From NCBI GenBank assembly GCA_963922455.1, contig CAWUIO010000007.1:1-64000 (forward strand): a stretch of 64,000 nucleotides of DNA, in the 5' to 3' direction. Made by a program: the position numbers and the translations under genes. This stretch comes from CAWUIO01 sp963922455 (GTDB lineage: Bacteria; Bacteroidota; Bacteroidia; Cytophagales; Microscillaceae). Shown here one piece after another: positions 9,916-19,101 of the stretch; the stretch's first letter is position 1, and every line of letters starts with the position of its first letter. The notes beneath the pieces were generated by a model. That model was given only the letters and a program-made list of their open reading frames with translations, was not told the DNA's origin and made no database searches.

Positions 9916-10061
9916 TAGAATCAGCCTTTGATTGGATCCAGGCTTCATCTTATTTAAAGGCTGTTCTTTGCTATATTTTTTTAGTTTTTCCATATTTTAA
10001 TTGGCTAAAAATTGTTTCCTAAATTTTATCTCAAATAAACTCGGGTACTAACTCAAAACAT

Positions 10062-13000
10062 ATGAAACGAATTTACTCAAACTATTTTATGGGCTTACTG
10101 GGAGCTTTCCTTCTGCTAAGCCTGGGCCTCAATCCAGTTTGGGCCCAAAGACGTAATAAACAAAGCACAAATACAAACACCACCTACCAAGAAGATTATT
10201 ACAAATCTTTACAATGGCGGAATGTTGGCCCTTTTCGAGGAGGACGCTCTGCCTCCGTTGCTGGGGTGCCCGGCAAGCCCCACTTATACTATATGGGAGC
10301 TACTGGCGGCGGCGTGTGGCGCACCAATGATGCCGGCTCAAGTTGGGAAAACATCTCGGATGGGTATTTTGGCGGTTCTATTGGGGCCGTAGCGGTAAGT
10401 GAAGCCGACCCCAATGTCATTTACGTGGGTGGTGGTGAAGTGACCGTTCGCGGAAATGTTTCCCACGGAGATGGAGTGTGGAAATCGCTAGATGCCGGAA
10501 AGACTTGGTCTTTTATGGGTCTAAAAGACACCCGTCATATTCCACGCATCCGGATACACCCCAAGAACCCTAATCTAGTTTACGTGGCTGCCATGGGCCA
10601 CCTGTTTGGCCCCAACCAAGAGAGAGGCGTTTTTAGAAGTAAAGATGGCGGGAAAACTTGGGAAAATATTCTCTACGTTAATGAGCAAGCCGGAGCGGTT
10701 GATTTAGTTCTAGATCCCAACAACCCCCGAATTATGTACGCTAGCACCTGGAGAATTCTACGTACTCCCTATAGCTTAGAAAGTGGGGGAGAAGGATCGG
10801 CTCTTTGGAAAAGTACCGACGGCGGAGATACTTGGGAAAAGCTAAACGATAAAGCCGAAGGACTTCCCCAAGGAACCTGGGGAATTAGTGGAGTAACGGT
10901 CTCGCCCGTAAACTCTAACCGGGTTTGGGCTATCATTGAAGCCAAAGCTGGTGGGGTTTATCGTTCGGATGATGCCGGAAAAACCTGGAAAAAGATAAAC
11001 GATGAGCGTAAATTACGCCAAAGAGCCTGGTATTACACCCGGATTTATGCGGATACCCAAAATGAAGATGTAGTGTATGTACTCAATGTACAGTTCCACA
11101 AATCAAAAGATGGTGGAAAAACCTACGAATCTATCAGTACCCCACACGGTGATCATCACGATATGTGGATCAACCCGGACAACGCCAACTACTATGCCGT
11201 AGCCGATGATGGAGGTGCCCAAATAACCATGAATAATGGAGAAAGCTTTTCTACCTATTACAACCAACCTACGGCCCAGTTTTACCGGGTCGTTACCGAT
11301 AATCATTTCCCATACCGCTTATACGGCGGGCAACAGGATAACTCGACCGTACGGATTGCCAGCCGAACCGACCGAGGAGGCATCACCGAAAGAGACTGGG
11401 AACCCACCGCCGGAGGAGAAAGTGCTCATATTGCCCCCCACCCTAAAAACCCAGATATTGTCTACGGGGGATCTTATGACGGATTTTTAGTCCGTATCGA
11501 TCACGAAACCGGTAATAGCCGTTCGGTCGACGTGTACCCCGATAACCCTATGGGTTGGGGCGCTAAGGACTTAAAGTACCGCTTCCAGTGGAACTTCCCC
11601 ATTTTCTTTTCTCGTCACGACCCGAATACCTTATATACTGCCGCTAATGTCTTATTTAAGTCTACCAACGAAGGCCAAAGCTGGGAGGCGATCAGTCCTG
11701 ACTTAACCAGAAACGACTCGACTAAGTTAGGTCCTTCGGGGGGGGCCATCACGAAGGATAATACGAGTGTAGAATATTACTGTACCATTTTTGCCGCCGA
11801 CGAATCTCCGGTAGAAAAAGGTGTACTTTGGGTTGGCTCAGATGACGGATTGGTACACGTTACCCGGGATGGCGGGCAAAATTGGGAAAATGTTACCCCT
11901 CCCAACATGCCTGAGTGGACGATGATCAACTGCGTAGAGCCCCATCCTACCCAAAAAGGGGCCTGCTACATTGCCGGTACGCGCTACAAGTTGGATGACT
12001 TTAAGCCTTATTTGTACAAAACCACCGATTATGGCAAAACCTGGACAGCCATCAATACCGGCATTGACCCCATGCATTTTACCCGGGCAATCCGGGTAGA
12101 CCCCGTAAAACCCGAAATCCTCTACGCCGGTACTGAGTATGGCGTGTACATTTCCTTCAATAATGGAGGCAATTGGCAAGCTTTGCAATTAAATCTCCCT
12201 CAAGTACCTATCACCGATTTGGCCGTCAAAGAAAACGACCTCATTGCGGCCACGCAGGGACGAAGCTACTGGATCTTGGATGACCTTTCTATGCTCCATC
12301 AAGTGGGACCTGAACTGGCTAATAAGTCTATGCACTTATTCAAACCCGAACCCGTTTATAATCGCATGGGTGGTAGCCGTACCAATACCAAGTTTAATGG
12401 ACAAAACCCTCCCGGTGGGGTAGCTGTACACTTCTACTTGAAAGACATGAACGACAGTAGTAAGGTATCGCTTGAGTTTATGGACAAAGCAGGCAAACTC
12501 ATCCGGAAATTTAGCTCGGTGAACGATAAGAATGCCGATCCGGTCAATAACCCGGTAGGAAAGCTGAAAGCTAAAACCGGGGCCAACCGTTTTATCTGGA
12601 ATATGCGTTACCCAGATGCCACCAAGTTTAAAGGGATGATCTTATGGGCTGGAGGGACTACTGGGCCTAAGATTACTCCCGGAACCTACCAAGTGAAGCT
12701 CACCGTCGATGGCAATTCCCAGACCCAGGAATTTGACGTAGTGAAAGATCCGCGGATTGAGTCAAGTGATGCAGATCTCAAAGCCCAGCAGGACTTCTTG
12801 CTTTCGGTACACGAAAAGCTTAGTGAGACCCACGAAGGAATCATCCAGATCCGTCAGGTACGCTCGCAGATTAAAGGCTTTACCGATCGTTTGCCAAAAG
12901 AAAATGCGGAACAGTATGAGGATATTCGCAATACGGCCAAGGAAATCAATAAAAAACTTAGCAAGATTGAGGAAGCTTTGTACCAAACCAAAAACCGAAG

Positions 13001-13247
13001 CCGTCAAGACCCCTTAAACTTTCCTATTCGCTTGAATAATAAGTTGAGTGCCTTGTCCCGTTACGCATCCAATGGATTCTATCCTCCTACGGAGCAGATG
13101 AAGGAGGTGAAAAAGGACTTGGTACAACAAATAGACAATCACTTGGGCCAACTCAAACAGGTGATTCAAAATGATGTACCAAAGTTCAACCGTTTGGTGA
13201 GCCAGAAGAGTATCCCTGCGATCTATATTGACCAAACCGAACAATAG
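10062..13247 (+). CDS. Exported VPS10/sortilin-type BNR-propeller protein
   Basis: This 1061-residue exported protein has a clear signal peptide (hydrophobic core followed by PVWAQ). The body contains many Asp-box/BNR repeats of the S-x-D-x-G-x-T-W type (SLDAGKTW, SKDGGKTW, STDGGDTW, SDDAGKTW, TRDGGQNW, TTDYGKTW), so one or two beta-propellers of the sortilin/VPS10 or exo-sialidase superfamily are expected. The WRNVGPFRGGRS start of the mature protein is characteristic of the Bacteroidota family usually annotated as glycosyl hydrolase. After about residue 780 comes a beta-sandwich-like part and a helical C-terminal part rich in Lys and Gln. Catalytic activity is not proven by these motifs. 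A strong terminator follows. Confidence 0.9.
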   Translation: MKRIYSNYFMGLLGAFLLLSLGLNPVWAQRRNKQSTNTNTTYQEDYYKSLQWRNVGPFRGGRSASVAGVPGKPHLYYMGATGGGVWRTNDAGSSWENISDGYFGGSIGAVAVSEADPNVIYVGGGEVTVRGNVSHGDGVWKSLDAGKTWSFMGLKDTRHIPRIRIHPKNPNLVYVAAMGHLFGPNQERGVFRSKDGGKTWENILYVNEQAGAVDLVLDPNNPRIMYASTWRILRTPYSLESGGEGSALWKSTDGGDTWEKLNDKAEGLPQGTWGISGVTVSPVNSNRVWAIIEAKAGGVYRSDDAGKTWKKINDERKLRQRAWYYTRIYADTQNEDVVYVLNVQFHKSKDGGKTYESISTPHGDHHDMWINPDNANYYAVADDGGAQITMNNGESFSTYYNQPTAQFYRVVTDNHFPYRLYGGQQDNSTVRIASRTDRGGITERDWEPTAGGESAHIAPHPKNPDIVYGGSYDGFLVRIDHETGNSRSVDVYPDNPMGWGAKDLKYRFQWNFPIFFSRHDPNTLYTAANVLFKSTNEGQSWEAISPDLTRNDSTKLGPSGGAITKDNTSVEYYCTIFAADESPVEKGVLWVGSDDGLVHVTRDGGQNWENVTPPNMPEWTMINCVEPHPTQKGACYIAGTRYKLDDFKPYLYKTTDYGKTWTAINTGIDPMHFTRAIRVDPVKPEILYAGTEYGVYISFNNGGNWQALQLNLPQVPITDLAVKENDLIAATQGRSYWILDDLSMLHQVGPELANKSMHLFKPEPVYNRMGGSRTNTKFNGQNPPGGVAVHFYLKDMNDSSKVSLEFMDKAGKLIRKFSSVNDKNADPVNNPVGKLKAKTGANRFIWNMRYPDATKFKGMILWAGGTTGPKITPGTYQVKLTVDGNSQTQEFDVVKDPRIESSDADLKAQQDFLLSVHEKLSETHEGIIQIRQVRSQIKGFTDRLPKENAEQYEDIRNTAKEINKKLSKIEEALYQTKNRSRQDPLNFPIRLNNKLSALSRYASNGFYPPTEQMKEVKKDLVQQIDNHLGQLKQVIQNDVPKFNRLVSQKSIPAIYIDQTEQ

Positions 13248-13284
13248 TAAGACAATACCTGTCCAATTATTGGAATTTTTGTCC

Positions 13285-13332
13285 AAACCTTGCTCATTTC
13301 TTACTTAGTTATGAGCAAGGTTTTTTTTTACT
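13285..13332 (+). terminator. Strong intrinsic terminator
   Basis: A 13-bp perfect stem (AAACCTTGCTCAT with ATGAGCAAGGTTT, 13285-13297 and 13311-13323) leads into a run of T. It ends the VPS10-type gene. Confidence 0.9.
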
Positions 13333-13370
13333 CCTTTTTAAAAAGCTTGTTTTTGGCCTAATTTCTCACT

Positions 13371-13486
13371 TGTTTGCTAAATGAACCCTAAAAAACCTTC
13401 TAAAACCTCTTAAAAAACTTGCTTATGTAGGAAAGGGCTCACTTTGGTACACTTATGGGTATATACTAAGTGAGATTTAGCAAACA
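13371..13486. other. Structured intergenic region, possible RNA element
   Basis: The non-coding stretch 13333-14029 separates convergent genes. TGTTTGCTAAAT (13371-13382) pairs perfectly with ATTTAGCAAACA (13475-13486). A nested stem CTCACTT / AAGTGAG (13438-13444 with 13468-13474) abuts the outer arm. This folds as a closed 116-nt structure with an internal hairpin. It may be a small RNA or a decayed element. No reading frame here looks real. Confidence 0.35.
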
Positions 13487-13617
13487 CATCGTATGATCCT
13501 TTTTTTGGGGTTTTTTACTTCCCCAAACCTTGCTAAGACAACAAGAAAATCCACGCGCAGAGCAAAAAAATGCACACACAGTAGGCCTCTTACTGGAATA
13601 ACGTATGATTCTCCCTT

Positions 13618-13650
13618 AACCCCAGGTACGGTGCCTGGGGTTTGTTTTTT
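13618..13650 (+). terminator. Orphan terminator-like hairpin
   Basis: AACCCCAGG (13618-13626) pairs with CCTGGGGTT (13634-13642), followed by TGTTTTTT. No protein gene ends just before it, so it may terminate a small RNA coming from the structured region at 13371-13486 or from about 13490-13617. Confidence 0.55.
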
Positions 13651-13671
13651 ACAGAGAAGTTTTCCATCATC

Positions 13672-13730
13672 AGCTCAGGGATAAAGCGTTTGTTTGAGCC
13701 CGCCACTGGCTGTACTATGCGCACGCGGGC
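13672..13730 (+). repeat. Dispersed GC-rich repeat, partial copy
   Basis: Only the conserved edge is present (GCTCAGGGATAAAGCG, then TTTGAGCCCGCCACTGGCTG). The stem-loop half is missing or unrecognisable. A full copy lies about 100 bases further on in the same orientation. Confidence 0.7.
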
Positions 13731-13829
13731 ATGACCAATGCCTGTAAGGTGCGACGGCAAAACTTTTTTGGCCAAGCAAAAGCCCTTCACCGCTTAATAC
13801 CTCGCTTCTCTCCCCTCTCTTCTTCCTAT

Positions 13830-13957
13830 GGCTGAGGGATAGAGCGTTTGTCTGAGCCCGCCGCTGGCTGGGGGCAAGCCGGCGAGTCGCGAAAGCCCGA
13901 CCCCGGCGCTACTTTAGCTCTTTTTGGCACATAATTACACGCCGGGGGCAGCCCCAA
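13830..13957 (+). repeat. Dispersed GC-rich repeat, full copy
   Basis: This copy has the edge GGCTGAGGGATAGAGCG, the block GAGTCGCGAAAGCCCGACCC, then a GC arm, a copy-specific loop and the closing arm CGCCGGGGGCAGCCCC. It sits between convergent genes. Confidence 0.9.
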
Positions 13958-14029
13958 ACATGCATCATGTATAAAAAAAGGCCCTCAGGAAAACCCAAGG
14001 ACCTGTAATAACTGTATTTCTAAAAACGC

Positions 14030-16411
14030 TTAGAGCAAAGGCAATTGCAGGCGCAAGGTAACCCTAGTGTTTTGTTTCTTGCCTTTTCGCTGGGCAGGGT
14101 TCCAAGTACCCGAGCTTTTGAGGGCTTGAATTAAAGTTTGGTCTACATTAGGGTGAGGACTTTTCAAGATTTGGAAAGCCCCTAGACTGCCATCTTCCCT
14201 CACTTCAAAGCGGATCAGGACTTCCCCTTGATAAGAAGATAAGTCTTGAAACTGGCGCAAGTGTTTTTTCAAGGCATCCAAAGTGCTAGGCGGACTGGCT
14301 TTTCCCGAAACCCAAGTGATACCCACCACCGGTACGGGCTTATTTTCTTCCTGCTCTATAAGAATATCTTGGGACAATGATATAGTCTCCTCTTCATCAG
14401 ACTCATCAAAGGACCTTTCTACCGAACCGGTCACTTTTTTATACTTGCGTGGGTTACCGCTCTTAGTACCTAGGGCTTGATTGCTTACCCCGGCCGGCAT
14501 GGGAAGGGGCTGCTTGACCGTAAGGGAGTTTCCTTGGCCATTGCGTACCTCGGTATCTTCGGCGATAAAGGACGTGTATGCCGTGAGCAGATTGTACTCG
14601 AGCCCCAAACGAGTAACTTCTTCTTTAATTTTATCATCCTGCCTCCCGGGGCTCAATTTGCGGTAATCATCCAGGCGTTGGATTCGTTTGCGGGCCCAGA
14701 GGTAGCGTAAGGCTTGATTTTCTTGGGCTGTAGACTTGCTCACATAAATCGTCTGGGTGTAGGGCTTGTTTCCACTCTTGCCCCTTAGGGTAATACTCCC
14801 TTGCGCAGCGCCTTTAAATTTCCCGTAGACCAAAATAGGCCTTTCGGCAAATACATCAGGGATATACCGGGGCTCCACATCGTAGACATCGAGGCCTTGG
14901 TACTCGATCTGTATATTGGTGAGTACGGGCTGCTCGATATACTGACGAAATTTATCTCCGATTGCTTTGGCCTCCGATTGCTGGGTTAGGAAAAAAGGCT
15001 CGCCAAAACCGACCCGGGCCAGCCCCTCAATCAAGTAGCGGTTTACCGAGGAGCCTATGCCAAACGCGAAGAGGTTGGCCTCGTTGAGGTTATTAGAGAT
15101 GAGGTCAAAGGCTTCCCGCTCTACGGTAACATAACCATCGGTGATCACCACAAAGCTGCGAGAAAAATCTTTGGTTTCTTTAAAGTTGAGGGCTTCTTGC
15201 AAGGCGGGCATCAGGCGGGTCCCCCCACTGCCTCTTTGCTGCTCGATCACCTCAATCGCTTTTTGGATATTGGCTTCGTTGGCGGGCAAGGATTCGGGCG
15301 ACATCATCTGGTTGCTGCTTTCAAAAAGCATCACATTGAAGCGGTCGCTGGGGCGTAAGTTGCCAATGAGATCTCTGAGCAACTTTTTAGACACACCCAA
15401 GGGAAAGCCGTGCATAGAACCCGAGACATCTACAATAAATACGTATTCTCGGGGCGGTATGTCTTCCAGCTTGGGCAGCTTGGGAGGTTGCATCATGAGT
15501 AGGAAGAAGTTTTCGTCTTCTCCCCCTCCCAAACGGTTTTCCGAACCGTCGGCTACGGCATTTTCGGAAGCACTCAGGAGTAGTCCGGTTTCAATTTGCC
15601 CGCCCCTTAGGCGGTATTGTAGGATAAAGTCTTTGTTTCCGGCAAACTTTTCCTTTTTGCCCAAGCGAATCTCTGCCTGCTCCTTGCCTCTAAATGTAAT
15701 ATCTACCTCGTGGCTGGTACTGGTAATATCCTGAATAGGCACTCCCGTCTGGATGCGGGCTTGCAGGCCGAAGGTGTAATTGGGCGCTTCTCCTTCTTGT
15801 AAATAGGGATTTTGCACCCATTTATCACTGGCAGTTGGGTCATTTGCTAAACTTTCCGAATAGCGGGGCCCAACTACGGTAGGGTACACAAACTCATAAA
15901 CCCCGGCATTGGGTTCTAAAAGCTCGGTATAGCGCAGGCTTACCGTGATAGAGTCGCCTGGGAGGATATTGGCCACATTCATTTGGAACACATTGGGATT
16001 GAGTTGCTCCAAAAGCGAGGCCGTTCTTCCTTCTTCTTTGGCGGTTTCGTACTGGGCACGGGCCTTTTGTTTCTCCTCAATCTTGGCCACCAAGCGGCGT
16101 TCACCAATTTGCATCGTCATCCCGTATACCGCAGCTCGGGTTGATCCGGGAAATACATAGATCGCTTCCAGGGTTTGCTCCCCTTCGTTGACGTAGACCT
16201 GTTTTACTTCCACATCGGCAATCACCCCCGAAATTTGCACTTGGGCCTCTGTAGCTTTGAGAGGCATCACATCTACTCCGGGCTTATCCCCTTTTACTAA
16301 GAAATAGGGAGACAAGGTCTTATCTTCAGATGTTTGGGCCAGGGCTTGAAAAGCGGGCAGGCCCAGCAGGCATCCGAGAACAAATAAATTTTTAAAGCAA
16401 TTCATACACAT
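14030..16411 (-). CDS. Exported VIT/VWA protein with a C-terminal TonB-like domain
   Basis: The product is about 793 residues. The preferred start is the ATG at 16411 or the one at 16405; both directly precede a signal peptide ending LPAFQALAQ. Domains in order are: a VIT domain (vault/inter-alpha-trypsin type, about residues 40-170, with IYVFPGSTRAAVYGM), a linker sandwich, a von Willebrand A domain with an intact MIDAS motif DVSGS (YVFIVDVSGSMHGFP) and a conserved TDGYVT, and finally about 90 residues resembling TonB_C (GEVLIRFEVREDGSLG through TWNPAQRKGK). VIT-VWA proteins are common in Bacteroidota. A TonB-like tail is unusual and suggests a link to the envelope or to a partner receptor. 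A related protein with a LysM tail is at 29934. The function is unknown. Confidence 0.88.
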   Translation of the reverse strand: MCMNCFKNLFVLGCLLGLPAFQALAQTSEDKTLSPYFLVKGDKPGVDVMPLKATEAQVQISGVIADVEVKQVYVNEGEQTLEAIYVFPGSTRAAVYGMTMQIGERRLVAKIEEKQKARAQYETAKEEGRTASLLEQLNPNVFQMNVANILPGDSITVSLRYTELLEPNAGVYEFVYPTVVGPRYSESLANDPTASDKWVQNPYLQEGEAPNYTFGLQARIQTGVPIQDITSTSHEVDITFRGKEQAEIRLGKKEKFAGNKDFILQYRLRGGQIETGLLLSASENAVADGSENRLGGGEDENFFLLMMQPPKLPKLEDIPPREYVFIVDVSGSMHGFPLGVSKKLLRDLIGNLRPSDRFNVMLFESSNQMMSPESLPANEANIQKAIEVIEQQRGSGGTRLMPALQEALNFKETKDFSRSFVVITDGYVTVEREAFDLISNNLNEANLFAFGIGSSVNRYLIEGLARVGFGEPFFLTQQSEAKAIGDKFRQYIEQPVLTNIQIEYQGLDVYDVEPRYIPDVFAERPILVYGKFKGAAQGSITLRGKSGNKPYTQTIYVSKSTAQENQALRYLWARKRIQRLDDYRKLSPGRQDDKIKEEVTRLGLEYNLLTAYTSFIAEDTEVRNGQGNSLTVKQPLPMPAGVSNQALGTKSGNPRKYKKVTGSVERSFDESDEEETISLSQDILIEQEENKPVPVVGITWVSGKASPPSTLDALKKHLRQFQDLSSYQGEVLIRFEVREDGSLGAFQILKSPHPNVDQTLIQALKSSGTWNPAQRKGKKQNTRVTLRLQLPLL

Positions 16412-16480
16412 GGGTTTTTTCTTTTTCCTGCTTACGTGAACGGCGGGCATTCATTACAAGAGTGTAATTTTTTTTTAAGT

Positions 16481-16613
16481 GGGGGCTTGCCCGCGCTATC
16501 AAAAAATTGGAAATAGAGACATTTAGTACAAGCGCGGGCCGGGCTTTCGCTACTCGCTGCCTTTCCCCGCAGGGCTTACACGAGCTCAAACAGGCCGCTC
16601 TATCCCTAAGCCA
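16481..16613 (-). repeat. Dispersed GC-rich repeat, copy with altered stem
   Basis: This copy has stem arms GCCCGCGCT and AGCGCGGGC around a 30-nt AT-rich loop, then GGGCTTTCGCTACTCGCTGCC and the closing CTCTATCCCTAAGCC. It lies between divergent genes. The rest of the gap (16614-16851) is AT-rich leader with an AAAGGAG at about 16781-16787 that suits a TTG start at 16795 of the next gene. Confidence 0.9.
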
Positions 16614-16851
16614 AGAGGTAAGAAAGCAGGCTGGGTTTTATTTTATATTCTAGAACAAATTCCCAAATTGAGAAAATAAGAAAATACTCATTGCTTTGAC
16701 AACTATCGCCTTTTTTAATTAAAATTCTGTAAATCAGTTATTTACATTTTTAACAAAGCCATAGCAACAAGAAGTAAGCTAAAAGGAGTTAGATTTGCTC
16801 AACATGCTGTGCGCGATTATAGCAAAACAACACACAAACATTTTTAAACCC

Positions 16852-18045
16852 ATGAAAGATTTCGTACCAAATAAAGAAAATGCCCAGGATAAAAAAGATC
16901 CAGATCCTTACCCCGTAAAGCAATACCAAAAGATATCTTATCTCGTATGCGTGGTGCTTCTCTTGTTTAGTTTTACGGCTCAGTCACAAACCTACTATTC
17001 CCGTAAAAACGGAAATTGGAATACAGCCAACACGTGGTCTTTGAGCCCAGGCGGCCCAGCTTCTATCACCACTCCAGGTCCCAACGATCATGTGGTAGTA
17101 CAATCAGGTGACCAGGTTACTTTCCCGCTTACGGCCAACTATACACACATGGCTGATATCACCATTGAGTCAGGAGCCACTCTAAAATTCACCTCGAATG
17201 GAACGGCTACCCTCGTCGGCTCTAGTAATCAAATGGAAGTCTACGGTACATTTGATGCCAACCGTGATTTTATAAACCGGGATGCCCAAGTGTATATATA
17301 TTCGGGGGCTAACTTTTCCGTAAAAGACGATTATATCATGGAAGGGTATAGTGTTACCTATCTTGAAGGCAATATTAACCTGACAGATGATATATACATA
17401 CGCGGTACTACCCCTATAATAACCGGTTTTGGCACCGTAACTTTAGGCAGTGGATCAACGGCTCAGTTGCGTTTTTTTAATGGGGCTAGCAGTGACCAAA
17501 TCAATAGCAATGTCTGTATTCTTAATGATGGAACCAACCCCAATCCCGTTTGCGGTACCGGTTCAGGCTCTTTGCCCGTTCGCTTACTTTCTATGGAAAT
17601 AGCCGATGCCGACCTTTACTGGGAAGTACAAGAAACTGAGGTACGGGGATATGAGCTTCTTTATTCATCAGACGGTGTTAACTGGGATGTGTTAGCGTAT
17701 ATACCGGGTCAAGGAGATGGCAGCCATCAATATAACTACATGCTAAGTAAAACCGGATATTATCAGGTACGCTCAGACGAAGAAGTTCCTTATGCAAGCG
17801 CCCCAATATACTATCAATCCCCGCAAGATAGAGAAAGGGTACAGATACCCAATCCGCTACCGGCCCAGACGTGGGTATCCTTGGCCAATAGTGCGGTACG
17901 ATCCTTCCAAATCTATGACTTGCAAGGACGCATGATCCGCGAAGGGCGCGAGCAAAATTTATCCTTCCAATTGCCTGCGGGGCAGTTCTTGATTAAAATG
18001 CAAACCGAAGATTCCTTCGAAGTCAAAAAGGTTTGGGTACAATAA
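16852..18045 (+). CDS. Exported T9SS cargo protein with a G8-like N-terminal region
   Basis: The product is 397 residues from the ATG at 16852. A longer version from TTG 16795 has a well-placed AAAGGAG and cannot be excluded. An internal signal sequence (YLVCVVLLLFSF then AQSQ) follows a polar stretch of about 30 residues. The mature part starts with a segment typical of Bacteroidota surface proteins (SRKNGNWNTANTWSLSPGG, G8-like), followed by repetitive beta-strand sequence of the right-handed helix type. The last 75 residues are a type A T9SS sorting domain (IPNPLPAQTWVSL, FQIYDLQGRMI, LPAGQFLIKM). The protein is therefore expected to cross the outer membrane through the Por system and stay on the surface or be released. 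Its ligand or activity is unknown. Confidence 0.85.
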   Translation: MKDFVPNKENAQDKKDPDPYPVKQYQKISYLVCVVLLLFSFTAQSQTYYSRKNGNWNTANTWSLSPGGPASITTPGPNDHVVVQSGDQVTFPLTANYTHMADITIESGATLKFTSNGTATLVGSSNQMEVYGTFDANRDFINRDAQVYIYSGANFSVKDDYIMEGYSVTYLEGNINLTDDIYIRGTTPIITGFGTVTLGSGSTAQLRFFNGASSDQINSNVCILNDGTNPNPVCGTGSGSLPVRLLSMEIADADLYWEVQETEVRGYELLYSSDGVNWDVLAYIPGQGDGSHQYNYMLSKTGYYQVRSDEEVPYASAPIYYQSPQDRERVQIPNPLPAQTWVSLANSAVRSFQIYDLQGRMIREGREQNLSFQLPAGQFLIKMQTEDSFEVKKVWVQ

Positions 18046-18066
18046 GTCTATCCCTTTTGCTTAATT

Positions 18067-18103
18067 ATGCCGGAAGTTCAGCAGAGCTTCCGGCATATTT
18101 TTT
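18067..18103 (+). terminator. Intrinsic terminator after the T9SS cargo gene
   Basis: There is a perfect 10-bp stem ATGCCGGAAG / CTTCCGGCAT (18067-18076, 18087-18096) followed by ATTTTTT. Confidence 0.9.
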
Positions 18104-18129
18104 ATATTGGCCTTCTTAAATAAAAAGCC

Positions 18130-19101
18130 ATGATGAAAGTTAGGGTAGGTGTCGTGCAAAGCAGTGCGGTATTTTTTGACTTAGCCGGGGGGCTGGAAAA
18201 AGTACAGCATTTCCTCCAGCAAGCCGCCGATGTATCGTGTCAACTGGTTTTATTTCCCGAATCCTTCCTTCCAGGTTATCCTCGGGGCTTAGACTTTGCC
18301 ACCAAGATCGGTTTTCGGAAGCCTGAGGGACGAGACTTGTATTTGAAATACTGGGAAAATAGCCTAGAAATCCCAAGCGTGCCACTAAGCCAGTTGGAAA
18401 ATTGGGCAAAAAAATACCAAGTTTTTTTGGTCTTGGGCATTACCGAAAGAGACCCGGTCAACCGGAGTTTGTATTGCAGTATGGTGTACATTTCGCCCCA
18501 AGCCGGGTACCTAGGGCGCCACCGCAAGCTAAAACCCACTGGCTCCGAGCGACTGGTATGGGCCGATAGTCAGGAAGCCGCCCCCGTGGCCATTCACAGT
18601 TCCCTGGCCCGGATGGGAGGGCTAATCTGCTGGGAAAACTACCTACCCTCGGCCCGAATGGCCTTGTATCAACTCGGTATAGACCTCTACTTAGCTCCCA
18701 CCGCCGATGCCCGGGATACCTGGTTTGCGAGCATGCAACACATTGCGTGTGAGGCCCGCTGTTTTGTTTTGTCTAGTAACCAATGGATGAGAAAGGAAGA
18801 TTATCCTCCGGATATTTTAGAATGGATGAATCCGGACGAACCCATAACTTGCCGGGGAGGGAGCATGATTGTCTCCCCCCTGGGCGAGATCCTGGCCGGC
18901 CCTTTAATTGACCAAGAGGGCATGCTCATTCGGGATTTGGATATGGAGGATGTCGTAAGGGCCCGCTACGATTTTGACCCCGTTGGTCATTACAGCCGCC
19001 CTGACTATTTTCGGGTACACGCGCCGAATAGTCAAATTATCCGCGAAAAAACCAGAAAAATGCCTCCTGGGGAGGGGCCTAGTCAAATTACCAACGAATA
19101 A
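18130..19101 (+). CDS. Nitrilase-family carbon-nitrogen hydrolase
   Basis: This 323-residue cytosolic enzyme belongs to the nitrilase superfamily. The Glu-Lys-Cys triad is visible: Glu44 (LFPESFLPGYP), Lys135 (HRKLKPT) and Cys167 (GGLICWENYLP). The CWENYLP context and HRKLKPT match branch-1 nitrilases, which hydrolyse organic nitriles to the acid and ammonia, better than amidases or NAD synthetase glutaminases. The substrate is unknown. Start Met1 or Met2 are equivalent (ATGATG). It is a single gene with a terminator just upstream; its 3' end overlaps the convergent fabH-like gene by 14 bases. Confidence 0.9.
   Translation: MMKVRVGVVQSSAVFFDLAGGLEKVQHFLQQAADVSCQLVLFPESFLPGYPRGLDFATKIGFRKPEGRDLYLKYWENSLEIPSVPLSQLENWAKKYQVFLVLGITERDPVNRSLYCSMVYISPQAGYLGRHRKLKPTGSERLVWADSQEAAPVAIHSSLARMGGLICWENYLPSARMALYQLGIDLYLAPTADARDTWFASMQHIACEARCFVLSSNQWMRKEDYPPDILEWMNPDEPITCRGGSMIVSPLGEILAGPLIDQEGMLIRDLDMEDVVRARYDFDPVGHYSRPDYFRVHAPNSQIIREKTRKMPPGEGPSQITNE

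Noticed and set aside
13493..13790. Two small open frames in the gap 13493-13790
   Set aside because: They overlap a terminator hairpin and a partial repeat and have atypical composition.
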